Source: Methanosaeta sp. PtaB.Bin039 (GTDB lineage Archaea > Halobacteriota > Methanosarcinia > Methanotrichales > Methanotrichaceae). Taken from it: a DNA stretch of 52,950 nucleotides. The stretch's first letter is position 1, and the number at the start of each line of letters is the position of its first letter. A model generated the notes under the pieces. The model saw only the letters and a list, made by a program, of their open reading frames with translations, was not told where the DNA came from and ran no database searches. Positions 8,554 to 17,071 of this stretch are shown here, piece after piece. The translations under genes and the position numbers were made by a program. The stretch spans positions 1 through 52,950 of the forward strand of contig MVQI01000017.1 of NCBI GenBank assembly GCA_002067795.1, in the 5' to 3' direction.

Positions 8554-8576
8554 AAGCAGCTATCCGAAATATGCCT

Positions 8577-8606
8577 CTGGCCCTTGCGGCCAAAGTCCTT
8601 TTTTTC
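8577..8606 (+). terminator. Terminator of pstS
   Basis: TGGCC, a short loop and GGCCA (8578-8592), followed by seven T (8599-8605), about 25 bases after the stop. Confidence 0.7.
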
Positions 8607-8789
8607 AATTATGGGTATGCCGATTTGTCCATCGGCAGTGGCGCACGATGCGCGTCTATTCATCCCGGTCATTTTGGGACTGGCGGATATGCCTGGCTTG
8701 GATTCCTGGGTCTGAATCTATTGCGGGAGGTTTTTTGCGTCATGTCTTTATCTTATGCTCCTCTTAACACAAACAGGTGAAACGCAGGC

Positions 8790-9500
8790 ATGGCACTTCG
8801 TCCCGACTGGCTGTACGACGAGTTCTGTCAGATAGGCACGGACTACGAGGATGAGGATGAGGTTTGCGGCTATGACAGTAAGATGAGGCGGATCAGGGAT
8901 GTGGACCGGGAGGTGGAAGAGGTGCTGGCCTGCCTTCCCCTGGGACCGGATGAGCGCCTCCTGGAGATAGGCACCGGGACCGGCCAGCTGGCCATAGCTG
9001 CCTCCAGACGATGCCGGCGGGTATACGCGGCAGACGTCTCACTGGCCATGCTTCGATTCGCGAGGGATAGGGCGCAAAAAGCCGGAGCTGATAACGTGGA
9101 GTTCTGCCTGGGGGGTTTTCTCACTTACTGCCACAAAGGACCGCTTGTCGATGCCGCCGTCACCCAGTTGGCCCTGCATCATCTGCCTGATTTCTGGAAG
9201 CAAGTTGCCCTCCTGCGCCTGGCAGAGATGATCCGACCCGGCGGCCTCCTGTTCCTGAAGGACGTTATATACACATTTGATCCTGTAAATTACGCCACAT
9301 TCTTCCCCGAATACCTCGAGACGATCCGCAGAAAAGGAGGGGACCAGAGATCGGTGACCACGCATATCAGCAAAGAGCATTCCACAATGGGATGGATTGT
9401 CGAGGGGATGCTTGTTCGGGCAGGCTTTTCGGTGACGCAAAGCCATGTCCACAGCGGCTTTATGTCCTCATACCTCTGCCGTCTGACCGCGGGTCCATAA
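8790..9500 (+). CDS. Class I SAM-dependent methyltransferase
   Basis: A 236-residue Rossmann-fold methyltransferase. Motif I is LLEIGTGTGQLAIAAS (about residues 52-67), followed by the acidic VYAADVSLAMLRFA and the DAAVTQLALHHLPDFW post-motif, as in the UbiE/COQ5-like group. The substrate is unknown. An unusual acidic N-terminus (GTDYEDEDEVCGYDSKMRR) precedes the fold. A TATA-like GTCTTTATCTT at 8745-8755 and GGTGA at 8777-8781 support ATG 8790. It stands alone. Confidence 0.8.
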   Translation: MALRPDWLYDEFCQIGTDYEDEDEVCGYDSKMRRIRDVDREVEEVLACLPLGPDERLLEIGTGTGQLAIAASRRCRRVYAADVSLAMLRFARDRAQKAGADNVEFCLGGFLTYCHKGPLVDAAVTQLALHHLPDFWKQVALLRLAEMIRPGGLLFLKDVIYTFDPVNYATFFPEYLETIRRKGGDQRSVTTHISKEHSTMGWIVEGMLVRAGFSVTQSHVHSGFMSSYLCRLTAGP

Positions 9501-10020
9501 GCCTCATATCCCGTGGCTGTTTCATCGCCTGGACTTGAATCCTGGATGGATGGCAGAAAGATCTCGTCGGCCGCGCAGAAAGATAGCAAGATCGGAACGC
9601 TCCTGCCCTCTTTACGATGAGATCGATCTTGAAGGGGCAGCTTTTTTTCCGTGCTTTTCTCGCAAGCTGTCTCTTCTCGAATCGCCGCTTGGCTGCAGAT
9701 CTGACGGGCGTTGGGATATCTTTCCAGGGTGGAAGTGCCTGGCTTTGGTTTTTTTCCTCAAGGATCTGACGAAATCTCGCCGGATTGGATTTGGCAGTCG
9801 ATTTCAATCAGCTCGGATGGGAGGCATTGGCCCAACATAATTCGCTCATCTTAGATGGTCAGATATCGCGTCTCATGATCCCTGAGATGTGTCCAAAGGT
9901 CGGTCCATCCCCGGGCCCGAGGCCCAAATGACAGCATGCATGGGCTCGCAATCCTTTTATCCTTCGCTGAGTCAGGCCAGTGGCGGAGGGAGTATCGTTA
10001 AATTCTCCAATTGCGTGTGT
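9501..10020. other. Gene-free stretch with poly-T runs and the carbonic anhydrase promoter
   Basis: No gene is supported. Poly-T runs at about 9641-9648 and 9749-9756 may end transcripts. A TATA-like CCTTTTATCC at about 9953-9962, of the same type as other promoters in this window, probably drives the carbonic anhydrase gene. A strong GGAGGG lies at 9985-9990. Confidence 0.45.
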
Positions 10021-10656
10021 ATGGTAGCTGCAGCTCTGGCCATGATGCTGGTTGTGGCAGCCTCTGAGGAGATCTCAATGACGGCAGATCAGGCACTTAA
10101 GAACTTGATGGACGGCAATGCCAGGTTCGTTTCCGGACAGGCCATTCGTCCCAACCAGGGATCGGATCGGTTGGCTGAGGTTGTTGGAGGCCAGCACCCG
10201 TTTGCGGTATTGGTCGGCTGCTCCGACTCCCGAATTCCCCCGGAGATAATCTTTGATCAGGGGATCGGTGACATCTTCGTGATCAGGACAGCTGGGCAGG
10301 TGATCGACGATGTGGCCTTGGGCAGTATCGAGTATGCAGTAGAACACCTGGGAGTCAAACTGGTCATGGTTCTGGGACATGATTCATGCGGCGCTGTGAA
10401 GGCCACCGTGGATGGTGGCGAGGCTCCTGGCCATATCGGAAGCCTCGTGAAGTCCATCAGCCCGGCTGTTGAAGCGGCACGATCTGACGGCAACCTGTCG
10501 GTTCTGGACCAGGCGATAGACATCAACGTGAGGAACATCGTGGAGCAGATCAAGGGATCTGGACCTATACTCTCGCATGAGGTCGCGGACGGAAAGATCG
10601 GCGTAGTCGGTGCCCGCTACAACCTGTCCTCCGGGGCGGTCCATCTCGTCGATTAG
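10021..10656 (+). CDS. Exported beta-class carbonic anhydrase
   Basis: Zinc enzyme interconverting CO2 and bicarbonate. The zinc ligands are visible: Cys in VLVGCSDSRIPPE, and His and Cys in VLGHDSCGAV. The Asp-Arg dyad of CSDSR is intact. A hydrophobic MVAAALAMMLVVAAS stretch in front of the enzyme looks like a signal peptide, so it acts outside the membrane, where aceticlastic cells release CO2. The start is uncertain: ATG 10021 has no ribosome site, whereas GGAGGG (9985-9990) sits before IVKFSNC, which would supply the missing Lys of a signal peptide but has only ATC or GTT as candidate start codons. The frame is open to GTG 9889, upstream of the likely promoter. Confidence 0.88.
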   Translation: MVAAALAMMLVVAASEEISMTADQALKNLMDGNARFVSGQAIRPNQGSDRLAEVVGGQHPFAVLVGCSDSRIPPEIIFDQGIGDIFVIRTAGQVIDDVALGSIEYAVEHLGVKLVMVLGHDSCGAVKATVDGGEAPGHIGSLVKSISPAVEAARSDGNLSVLDQAIDINVRNIVEQIKGSGPILSHEVADGKIGVVGARYNLSSGAVHLVD

Positions 10657-10914
10657 TGGGGCAATGCAGGCGGCTTTTTCAGCTGCCGGAAAATCCCATG
10701 TCCCGGCATGTCTGGGCACAAATATCCCTTTTTTTATTTGAGATGGGCAGAGGGACTTTTTCTTGGCTGCTGCAACTCTCGAATCGATCGAAAGCTATTT
10801 CTGTTTGTGACCCGAAGGCGAAAAATAGCTACATACTTCTCATCGCAGAAAAGCTGGTCAGACGTTGTAGCGTGAGCCGATTCTTAAGAATCGAGATCAA
10901 GGTACGTGAATCCA
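10657..10914 (+). promoter_or_regulatory. Intergenic with inverted repeats before the zinc-ribbon gene
   Basis: A poly-T run near 10730-10736 probably ends the carbonic anhydrase transcript. AGCTATTT (10793-10800) and AAATAGCT (10823-10830) form 8-bp arms around a 22-base loop. A perfect 14-bp palindrome GATTCTTAAGAATC lies at 10879-10892, just before the ribosome site AAGGT. The palindrome is placed to bind a repressor or to fold in the leader. No known riboswitch is recognised. Confidence 0.45.
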
Positions 10915-11091
10915 ATGGAAAGATACGGCAGAGGCGGCTTCAACCGAGGCCCCAGAGAGATGCACGACGCTGTTTGTGCTGATTGCGGAAAGCAGACCCA
11001 GGTACCATTCAAGCCCAGCGGGTCCAGACCTGTATACTGCAACGACTGCTACCAGAAGCACAAGCCGGCCCGGCCACCCCGGAGATATTAG
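10915..11091 (+). CDS. Small CxxC zinc-ribbon protein
   Basis: A 58-residue basic protein with one treble-clef or ribbon-like zinc site: CADCGKQ near the middle and YCNDCYQKHKP near the end (two CxxC pairs), joined by TQVPFKPSGSRPVYC. Gly/Arg-rich N-terminus. This is the small zinc-ribbon family, common in methanogens, that contains the VPFKP..RPVYC motif; some members have been linked to nucleic-acid binding but the role here is unknown. ATG 10915 (MERYGRGG) is preferred because AAGGT is 11 bases upstream; GTG 10906 is too close to it. Monocistronic. Confidence 0.75.
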   Translation: MERYGRGGFNRGPREMHDAVCADCGKQTQVPFKPSGSRPVYCNDCYQKHKPARPPRRY

Positions 11092-11484
11092 ACCCGGCCT
11101 TGTTTTGAGAAAATTCCCGGCTGCGATCCGCCCAAGTTGAAGCGGATACGGGCCGGGAAATTGCCTGCAGGATCGATTTCGATCGATCTTTGCGGCATTT
11201 TTCCTGGGATCGGCCAGGGATCTGGAGTTCTCGGGCCGAAATCCATTCAGGATCTTTTTAGTCCTGTCCTGCTAATCGGCCGGCTCAATGGATCGCTGAC
11301 CCGCAAATCGATATTGCATGCATATGCAATTGCAGGCCACCTGTTATCGCCTCTCCAGAATCGATTCTGCCAGCTTAAGCGATCACTGTTGCTATCTGCC
11401 GTCGCAGGCACTCTGTCATATCGCTCCATCAATCGCATGGCTCCACGTCGGCCATCTTCTTTTCCCTTCAGATCACCGGCCTTT
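11092..11484. other. Convergent intergenic with a long stable hairpin
   Basis: No gene. It separates the plus-strand zinc-ribbon gene from the minus-strand flavoprotein. It holds the hairpin at 11114-11159, a second small hairpin (GATCG, ATTT, CGATC near 11170-11187), a T run near 11199-11203, and the near-palindrome ATTGCATGCATATGCAAT at about 11312-11329. Confidence 0.5.
11114..11159. ncRNA. Strong two-part hairpin, possible terminator or structured RNA
   Basis: TTCCCGGC (11114-11121) pairs perfectly with GCCGGGAA (11152-11159). Inside a 4x4 internal loop (TGCG/ACGG), ATCCGC (11126-11131) pairs with GCGGAT (11142-11147). Fourteen base pairs with a symmetric internal loop is more elaborate than a usual archaeal terminator, and no poly-T follows directly. 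The transcribed strand is unknown. Confidence 0.35.
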
Positions 11485-12060
11485 TCAATTCTGGACCTTT
11501 CGAAGCAGCCAGGCCATGTTCTTCCCCAGAGTCCACATGGTCCTGACCCCCTCCAGGTCGTGTTCTACAGAACCTTTCTCGAGGCCAATGCCTATGTTCC
11601 AGTAGCTGGAACCAACCACGATCATCTGGCTTATCAGGAAGAAATGGTTGATGCTGTCGAAAGCATGGATGGCCCCTGCCCGGCGAACAGCCACAACCGC
11701 AGCTCCTACCTTTCGGCGCAGCATGTCGTCGTTTGATTTGGCCACCATCCCTGCCCTGTCGATCAGCGCTTTGGTCTCGGGTGTCAGATCGGCAAAGTAG
11801 GTGGGCGATCCAAGCACTATGCCGTCTGCCTCCACCATCTTGGCGATGCACTCGTTGACCATATCCCCTTCGATGGCGCATCTGCCGTCAGCCCTCTCCA
11901 GGCACTTTCCGCAAGCAATGCAGCCATGAATTCCGTGCCCTCCCACCTGTACAAGCTCGGTCTCTATACCTTCCTTCTCCAGCTCCTGGAACAGGTGCAT
12001 GATCATGGCGGAGGTATTACCTTCCGCACGTGGGCTCCCATTGAAGGCTACCACTCTCAT
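11485..12060 (-). CDS. Flavodoxin-like iron-sulfur flavoprotein / NADPH-dependent FMN reductase family
   Basis: A 191-residue flavodoxin-fold protein. The FMN phosphate loop is GSPRAEGNTSAM near the N-terminus, a compact cluster motif CIACGKC lies at about residues 47-53, and GSPTYFADL is the flavin-contacting segment. Methanogen iron-sulfur flavoproteins of this group transfer electrons and have been linked to oxygen and peroxide reduction. The spacing of Cys here (CIACGKC plus GRCAIEGD) agrees with the NADPH-FMN reductase-like branch. GGTGAT directly upstream supports the start. Single gene. Confidence 0.85.
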   Translation of the reverse strand: MRVVAFNGSPRAEGNTSAMIMHLFQELEKEGIETELVQVGGHGIHGCIACGKCLERADGRCAIEGDMVNECIAKMVEADGIVLGSPTYFADLTPETKALIDRAGMVAKSNDDMLRRKVGAAVVAVRRAGAIHAFDSINHFFLISQMIVVGSSYWNIGIGLEKGSVEHDLEGVRTMWTLGKNMAWLLRKVQN

Positions 12061-12369
12061 CGTATCACCAGAACATAGCCGTACTATGGTCCGGGCTCTC
12101 TCATCCGCGGCAGATCTACCTTACCCTCCGACCACCATCTTCCAGGGGCAGATCCCCCGGTACACCAGGCCCAATCAGGCCCTGCATGGGACTGGCGAGG
12201 TCTTCCTGCAGATCTGGCATCAACCGCGATCATTCGATCCCCATAACCCAGAGCTTCGTATACTGTTTTCCAGATGACTGTCCTATGCAGGCCGGTTTTT
12301 GGGGACCGAAAGGCTGATCATCTCTGAAACAGATATGCGTGGCAGCCTTGTCTCCCGGAAGCCCACCCC
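12061..12369. other. Divergent intergenic between flavoprotein and CNNM genes
   Basis: No gene is supported. I see no strong TATA box or ribosome site. The divergent promoters of the two flanking genes must lie here. Confidence 0.4.
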
Positions 12370-13671
12370 ATGTATCCAGAGATGATCATAATACTGGCAT
12401 TGATCCTGGCCAACGGCGTCTTCGCAATGGCCGAGATCGCCATAGTCTCAGCCAGGAAGGCCCGGCTGAAGGTGCTCCATGATAAGGGGGACAGGGGTGC
12501 TGGACAGGCTCTGGAGCTGGCCAACTCGCCCAACCGCCTCCTCTCCACAGTCCAGATAGGGATCACCCTGATCAGCACCCTTGCCGGTGCCTATGGCGGT
12601 GCCACCATAGCTGAACAGCTGGCCGTCTTCTTCGGCGGCATTCCCTATATCTCAGATCAGGCGGAGCTGCTGGGAATCGCGGCAGTGGTTCTGGCAATAA
12701 CCTTTGTCAGCCTGTTGTTGGGAGAGCTGGTGCCAAAGCGCTTGGCGTTGCACAGTCCGGAGAGGATATCCTCGCTTGTGGCCGGACCGATGTACAGGAT
12801 CTCGATTTTGGCCGGGCCAATGGTCAGCTTCCTATCTGCATGCACCGAGATGGTGCTGCGTGTGTTGCGCGTGCGTCCTTCCCAGGAGCCGCCAGTGACG
12901 GAGGACGAGGTCAGGCTTCTCATCGATCTGGGGGTTAGGCATGGCGTCTTTGAGGAGGCAGAGAAGGATATTGTTGAGCGGGTATTCCTCCTGGGGGATC
13001 GCCGGGCCAGCTCTATCATGACACCACGATCCGAGATCATCTGGATCGATATGAATGATCCCATTGACCAGCTCAGCTCCAAGATCGCCGCGCATCCTCA
13101 TCTGGTCTTCCCGGTCGGCCGAGGCAGCCTGGACAACATACTGGGCGTGGTGGGGGCGGGGGATCTTCTGGCCTGCAGGCTGAGAGACCGACCGCTGGAT
13201 ATTCTCTCATGCCTGCGCAGCCCTCTGCTGGTGCCAGAGAACGAACGGGCTTTGGGGGTGCTGGAGCTATTCCGCAAGTCCGGATCTCATGTGGCCTTGC
13301 TTGTGGACGAGTACGGGTCGGCAGTGGGGATGGTCACCTTAACGGACATCCTGGAAGCCATGGTTGGAGACCTGCCCTTTCAAGGGGATCTGGCGGATCC
13401 CAAGGTGGTGCGCCGGCCGGATGGAAGCTTGCTTCTGGATGGCCTGATCAGCTCTGAGGAGTTCAAGGAGCTGCTTGGGGTAAGGGCGCTTCCCGACGAG
13501 CAGAGCGGGTACTACCAGACCCTTGGCGGATTCGTAATGAACCAGCTGGGTCGTGTTCCGAAGACAGGCGATTCTTTCTGGTGGGATGAATTCCATTTCG
13601 AGGTGGTGGACATGGATGAAAACCGAGTGGACCGTGTAATCGTATCCTTTGGGTTCGGCGCGAGGGAATGA
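12370..13671 (+). CDS. CNNM/CorC (hemolysin-C) family membrane protein with CBS pair
   Basis: Integral membrane protein of the CNNM transporter group, implicated in Mg2+ or Na+/Mg2+ transport. The N-terminal DUF21 domain (about residues 1-170) has the signature NGVFAMAEIAIVSARKARL and several membrane spans. Next come two CBS domains (about 200-330, ending VDEYGSAVGMVTLTDILE) that bind adenine nucleotides, and a C-terminal CorC/HlyC domain (about 350-430, LGGFVMNQLGRVPK). The 433-residue length is typical. The stop overlaps an ATG for the next frame, but the serB start is better placed further on. Confidence 0.88.
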   Translation: MYPEMIIILALILANGVFAMAEIAIVSARKARLKVLHDKGDRGAGQALELANSPNRLLSTVQIGITLISTLAGAYGGATIAEQLAVFFGGIPYISDQAELLGIAAVVLAITFVSLLLGELVPKRLALHSPERISSLVAGPMYRISILAGPMVSFLSACTEMVLRVLRVRPSQEPPVTEDEVRLLIDLGVRHGVFEEAEKDIVERVFLLGDRRASSIMTPRSEIIWIDMNDPIDQLSSKIAAHPHLVFPVGRGSLDNILGVVGAGDLLACRLRDRPLDILSCLRSPLLVPENERALGVLELFRKSGSHVALLVDEYGSAVGMVTLTDILEAMVGDLPFQGDLADPKVVRRPDGSLLLDGLISSEEFKELLGVRALPDEQSGYYQTLGGFVMNQLGRVPKTGDSFWWDEFHFEVVDMDENRVDRVIVSFGFGARE

Positions 13672-13705
13672 CCTTCTTCTCTGGCAGATCTACAGGTCGA
13701 AAGTG

Positions 13706-13764
13706 TATTATATTTCGCCGATTGAAGAGCGGGGCGTTGAGGCCATCATACATCGCGGAGGGAG
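13706..13764 (+). promoter_or_regulatory. serB promoter and ribosome binding site
   Basis: TATTATATTT at 13706-13715 is a good TATA box inside otherwise GC-rich sequence. A start near 13735 gives a short leader with GGAGGGAG at 13757-13764, five bases before TTG 13770. This decides the serB start against the upstream ATG at 13668. Confidence 0.6.
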
Positions 13765-13769
13765 CTGGC

Positions 13770-14951
13770 TTGGGCGGGCTTTGGGTGATCTCCTTCCTGG
13801 GAAGAGACCGGCCCGGACTCATCCGCGACCTTCTGGACCTGCCCGCCCGTACGGGCGTAAACATCGTCGACCTTGACCAGCGTGTGCTGCAGGGCCTCTT
13901 CGTCATGTCTGTTGTGGCCGACTTCTCCAAGGCCTCGCTGGGTCCGCAGGATCTGATAGGACAGCTGCAGGAACTGGCTCCTGCTCTGGGGGTACAGGTG
14001 AACTCGATTCCCCTAGAGCAGTATCAGGGGCGTCGCCGGTCCAGCAAGAGCCTGCATGTCGTGACCATACTTGCCAGGGATAGGGTGGGCATAATCAGGG
14101 ATGTAGCAGCGCTGGCCGCACGCCTGGATATAAACATCGAGCGTGCTGTAGTGACTGCTCGCGGTGAACTGATCTCGATTGAGTTCATCATGGATTTCGC
14201 TGACTGCGATTTTCGCCTGTGCCGGGAGCTGCTGCGTCAAGGCTGCGATCTGCTCGGTCTTGATGTGGTGATCCAGGATCTGGACCGCTACCGAAAGCAA
14301 AAACGCCTCATAATTTTCGATATGGACATGACCATCGTGGATTTCGAGATAATAAATCGCCTTGCCAGCGTCGCGGGGGTCCATGATGAGGTGCAGTCGA
14401 TCACGGAGAAGGCCATGAACGGTGAGATGGACTTCGAGGAGTCGCTGCGACGCCGGGTAAGATTGCTCAAGGGCATGCCGCTTCGCGATCTGGAGGCCAT
14501 AGCATCCGATTTGCAGCTCACCCCCGGCTCGGAGGAGCTGATCCATCACTTAAAGCAGGTGGGCTACAAAATTGCGCTGATCAGCGGGGGTTTCACCTAC
14601 TTCACCGATGTGCTGAAGGATCGGCTGGGATTCGATTATACCTTCGCCAACCAGCTGGAGATAAGAGACGGGGTTCTGACCGGCGAGATCATGGGCGAGG
14701 TTATAGATGCCAGGGCAAAGGGGGCCATAGTAAATCGCCTGGCTCAGCTGGAGGGCTTAAGCCCGGACAATGTGGTGGCTGTGGGTGATGGTGCAAACGA
14801 CTGTCTCATGATACAGAACGCTGGTCTCGGGGTGGCCTTCAACGCAAAGGAGATATTGAAGAAGGTATCCGACGGCTCAATCTCACGGGAGAACCTGCTC
14901 GGCCTGCTCAACGTCCTGGGGCTGGCAGAAGGCGGGGATGAGTTGCTCTGA
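13770..14951 (+). CDS. serB: Phosphoserine phosphatase SerB with two ACT domains
   Basis: Last step of serine synthesis, hydrolysing phosphoserine. Two N-terminal ACT domains (LWVISFLGRDRPGLIRDLL, then LHVVTILARDRVGIIRDV) probably sense serine or another amino acid. The HAD phosphatase core follows: IIFDMDMTIVD (nucleophile Asp and general acid Asp; the usual DxDxT), ALISGGFTYF, and VAVGDGANDCLMI. From TTG 13770 the protein has 393 residues and begins directly with the first ACT domain, as in relatives. An open frame back to ATG 13668 would add 34 residues of unlikely sequence. Own promoter between the CNNM gene and this one. Confidence 0.9.
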   Translation: MGGLWVISFLGRDRPGLIRDLLDLPARTGVNIVDLDQRVLQGLFVMSVVADFSKASLGPQDLIGQLQELAPALGVQVNSIPLEQYQGRRRSSKSLHVVTILARDRVGIIRDVAALAARLDINIERAVVTARGELISIEFIMDFADCDFRLCRELLRQGCDLLGLDVVIQDLDRYRKQKRLIIFDMDMTIVDFEIINRLASVAGVHDEVQSITEKAMNGEMDFEESLRRRVRLLKGMPLRDLEAIASDLQLTPGSEELIHHLKQVGYKIALISGGFTYFTDVLKDRLGFDYTFANQLEIRDGVLTGEIMGEVIDARAKGAIVNRLAQLEGLSPDNVVAVGDGANDCLMIQNAGLGVAFNAKEILKKVSDGSISRENLLGLLNVLGLAEGGDELL

Positions 14952-15444
14952 AAGTGGCAGTATCTCGGAAGCAATTCCTGGTGGGATGATGATATTTCCC
15001 CGTCGTCTTGGATCAGCCGGAAGAATGATGTCTCCGATTCATGGATAGATATATGGGTGACTTTCGGTATGCCTGAGGTCGTTTCAAGTCATTGTGATGC
15101 ATTGGCTGGAATCGGGCTATTGCATCAGGCACGCAGTTTGTCCAGCCGGGTGCAAAGCCCTTCCTGCTTCAGGTCTTTTCGATATGCCAATAGGTAAAAT
15201 CGGAAACACTCGGGCCTGGAGATCAGAACTGGCCATGACCATAGCGGAAAAGATGTGGGATCGGTTCTTGGATTCGCTTTTTTCGTATTGCAGCTTGACC
15301 GGGGCGAAGATTCATGGCGGACAGCGCTGGCATGGATTGGCGTCAGGTCTCGGGGCGCCTATTTTTCCTCGGAAAAAGCATTTATACTTGTTTTGTTTTT
15401 AAGTACCACCGTCCGTTCCTTATCATCTTGGAGGATTGAAGGAT
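14952..15444 (+). promoter_or_regulatory. Gene-free leader of the ribosomal cluster
   Basis: No gene is supported. TTTATACTT at 15381-15389, after an A-rich GGAAAAAGCA, is the probable TATA box of the S19e operon, giving a start near 15410. GGAGG at 15430-15434 lies 10 bases before TTG 15445. A T-rich run near 15281-15288 may terminate serB. Confidence 0.6.
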
Positions 15445-15894
15445 TTGACAACTGTTTATGATGTGCCTCCCTCTGATCTGATCAAAGGGCTGGCCCGGGA
15501 GTTGAAGGATAGCGGCAAGGTATCCCTTCCTGACTGGGCCGCCTTTGTGAAGACGGGAGCCAATAAGGATATGCCGCCCGATGATCCGGACTGGTGGTAC
15601 GTTAGATGTGCCTCGGTTCTCCGACACGTCTATGTCCACGGCCCGGTGGGCGTCTCCAGGCTTCGGAGCCACTACGGTGGCCGAACCCGCAACCGGGTAT
15701 CCACCGGCACCTTTGCCAAGGGGTCCGGCTCGGTGGTTCGGGAGGCCCTGCAGCAACTCGAGAAGGCTGGTTATGTGAAGAAATTCAAAAACGGCAGGCA
15801 GGTTACTCCTGAAGGGCAATCCTTTATGGACGGAGTGGCCTTCAAGGTCAAGGGCCTGCTGGTAGAGTCCACCCCGGGACTGGCCAAATACTAA
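15445..15894 (+). CDS. rps19e: Ribosomal protein S19e
   Basis: Small-subunit protein found only in archaea and eukaryotes. Diagnostic segments are TTVYDVPPSDLIKGLA at the N-terminus, WWYVRCASVLRHVYVHGPVGVSRLRSHYGG in the middle, and RQVTPEGQSFMDG near the end. I start at TTG 15445 (Met-TTVYDVP) because GGAGG is 10 bases upstream and this is the conserved N-terminus; TTG 15436 lies only one base from GGAGG. About 149 residues. First gene of the translation cluster that runs to ftsY. Confidence 0.95.
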   Translation: MTTVYDVPPSDLIKGLARELKDSGKVSLPDWAAFVKTGANKDMPPDDPDWWYVRCASVLRHVYVHGPVGVSRLRSHYGGRTRNRVSTGTFAKGSGSVVREALQQLEKAGYVKKFKNGRQVTPEGQSFMDGVAFKVKGLLVESTPGLAKY

Positions 15895-15939
15895 GAGCCT
15901 GGCCGGGTATGGACAGCAGTTGAAGAGGCGAGCGGTATT

Positions 15940-16278
15940 ATGGAAGATGAGCTTGGAGATCTGAGACGCAAGAGGCTTGAGCAGCTGCAGCGGCAGCAGA
16001 TGGAATCTCAGATGGTGGCTGCCCAGCAAGAGCAGATGCAGAGGGAGGCAGAGTCCCGGAAGCAAGAGGTTCTTAGAAGCATCTTGACCCCTGAGGCCAG
16101 GGAGCGCCTGAGCAGCATCCGCATGACGAAGCCCGAGTTCGTAGCCCAGATCGAGGCTCAGCTCATCATGCTGGCCCAGAGCGGCCGGCTCAAGTCCGTG
16201 ATTAACGACGAGCAGCTCAAGGCCATCCTCAGGCAGGCCCAGCCAAAGAAGCGGGAGATTAATATAAGACGGATTTGA
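15940..16278 (+). CDS. DNA-binding protein, PDCD5 family
   Basis: A 112-residue protein of the archaeal PDCD5/TFAR19 family. It has a charged helical N-terminus ([16 protein letters not shown]), a long Gln/Glu-rich coiled segment, and a three-helix core with [28 protein letters not shown] and the end KREINIRRI. Archaeal members bind DNA and the gene nearly always follows rps19e, as here. Its precise role is not settled; the location suggests a link with ribosome function. ATG 15940; its stop overlaps a TTG of the next gene. Confidence 0.93.
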   Translation: MEDELGDLRRKRLEQLQRQQMESQMVAAQQEQMQREAESRKQEVLRSILTPEARERLSSIRMTKPEFVAQIEAQLIMLAQSGRLKSVINDEQLKAILRQAQPKKREINIRRI

Positions 16279-16283
16279 ATGGG

Positions 16284-16883
16284 ATGAAGATCACCGTTCT
16301 GTTCAGCGGTGGCAAAGACAGCAGCCTTACAGCTCTCCTTCTGGAGCCCTTCTTCGATCAGATCGAGCTGGTTACCTTCAGCTTCGGTCAAGACGGGTCG
16401 TGGAAGGTGGCAAAGGAAGCTGCTGCCCAGATCGGCCATCCTCACAAGACCGTGATCTTCGATGAGGAGGTCCTGGACAGAGGGCTTGGCTTGCTGATGC
16501 GGGACGGCTATCCGAACCAGGCCCTGAATTACGTTCATCGCTGGGCTGTGGAGAAACTGGCGCAGCAAGGCGGATACGTGGCCGACGGCACCAGGCGAGA
16601 CGACCGGGCTCCGGTCATGACCAACAGCGCAATTCGAAGCCTGGAGGACCGATATCATGTCCAATATCTGCGGCCGCTGGCTGGCCTTGGCTGGAAGGCA
16701 ATACAGGAGATGGCCCAGCAGCATCTGGAGTACGAGGTGGTCCCAAGCTCCCTGTACCCTGCCTCGGACTTCGAGGTGGGCATGAGGTACGCCCTGGCCA
16801 CCAGGTACGGCCAGGCCCAGGTGGACCGGATATTCCCGGCCAATCATACGCATTCAAGGATAATCAGGAGGAAGTTGATTTGA
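16284..16883 (+). CDS. PP-loop ATPase-like protein of the ribosomal cluster
   Basis: About 199 residues with a clear N-type ATP pyrophosphatase loop, [15 protein letters not shown], right at the N-terminus. Family members of this size sit between the PDCD5 and L39e genes in many archaea and are predicted RNA-modifying or thiolating enzymes; no substrate is proven to my knowledge. Conserved patches include [12 protein letters not shown] and [16 protein letters not shown] 16284 ([10 protein letters not shown]) is preferred over TTG 16275, which overlaps the previous stop. The 3' end overlaps the L39e start by 4 bases. Confidence 0.8.
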   Translation: MKITVLFSGGKDSSLTALLLEPFFDQIELVTFSFGQDGSWKVAKEAAAQIGHPHKTVIFDEEVLDRGLGLLMRDGYPNQALNYVHRWAVEKLAQQGGYVADGTRRDDRAPVMTNSAIRSLEDRYHVQYLRPLAGLGWKAIQEMAQQHLEYEVVPSSLYPASDFEVGMRYALATRYGQAQVDRIFPANHTHSRIIRRKLI

Positions 16884-17029
16884 GCAAGAAGCTTAAGGGC
16901 AAGAAGATCCGGCTGGCCAAGGCCCTGGGTCAGAACCGCAGGGTACCGGTATGGGTCATCATGAAAACCATGAGGAAGGTCATGACCCATCCAAAGAGGC
17001 GGCATTGGAGGAGAAGCTCTCTGGAGTAG
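16880..17029 (+). CDS. rpl39e: Ribosomal protein L39e
   Basis: Only 49 residues, so easily missed. Translation from TTG 16880 gives [20 protein letters not shown] after Met, then [13 protein letters not shown] and [13 protein letters not shown]. The conserved L39e features are all present: a highly basic chain, the PVWV segment and the RRHWRR end. AGGAGGAAG (16866-16874) is an excellent ribosome site. L39e lines the exit tunnel of the large subunit. Its start overlaps the end of the PP-loop gene, and L31e follows 42 bases later, the standard archaeal order. Confidence 0.95.
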   Translation: MSKKLKGKKIRLAKALGQNRRVPVWVIMKTMRKVMTHPKRRHWRRSSLE

Positions 17030-17071
17030 TCCTCCAGAAAATCGTTTAATTATAATTATGAAGGTGACATT

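Noticed and set aside
8571-8780. 69-codon frame after pstS
   Set aside because: It covers the pstS terminator and has no ribosome site or recognisable sequence.
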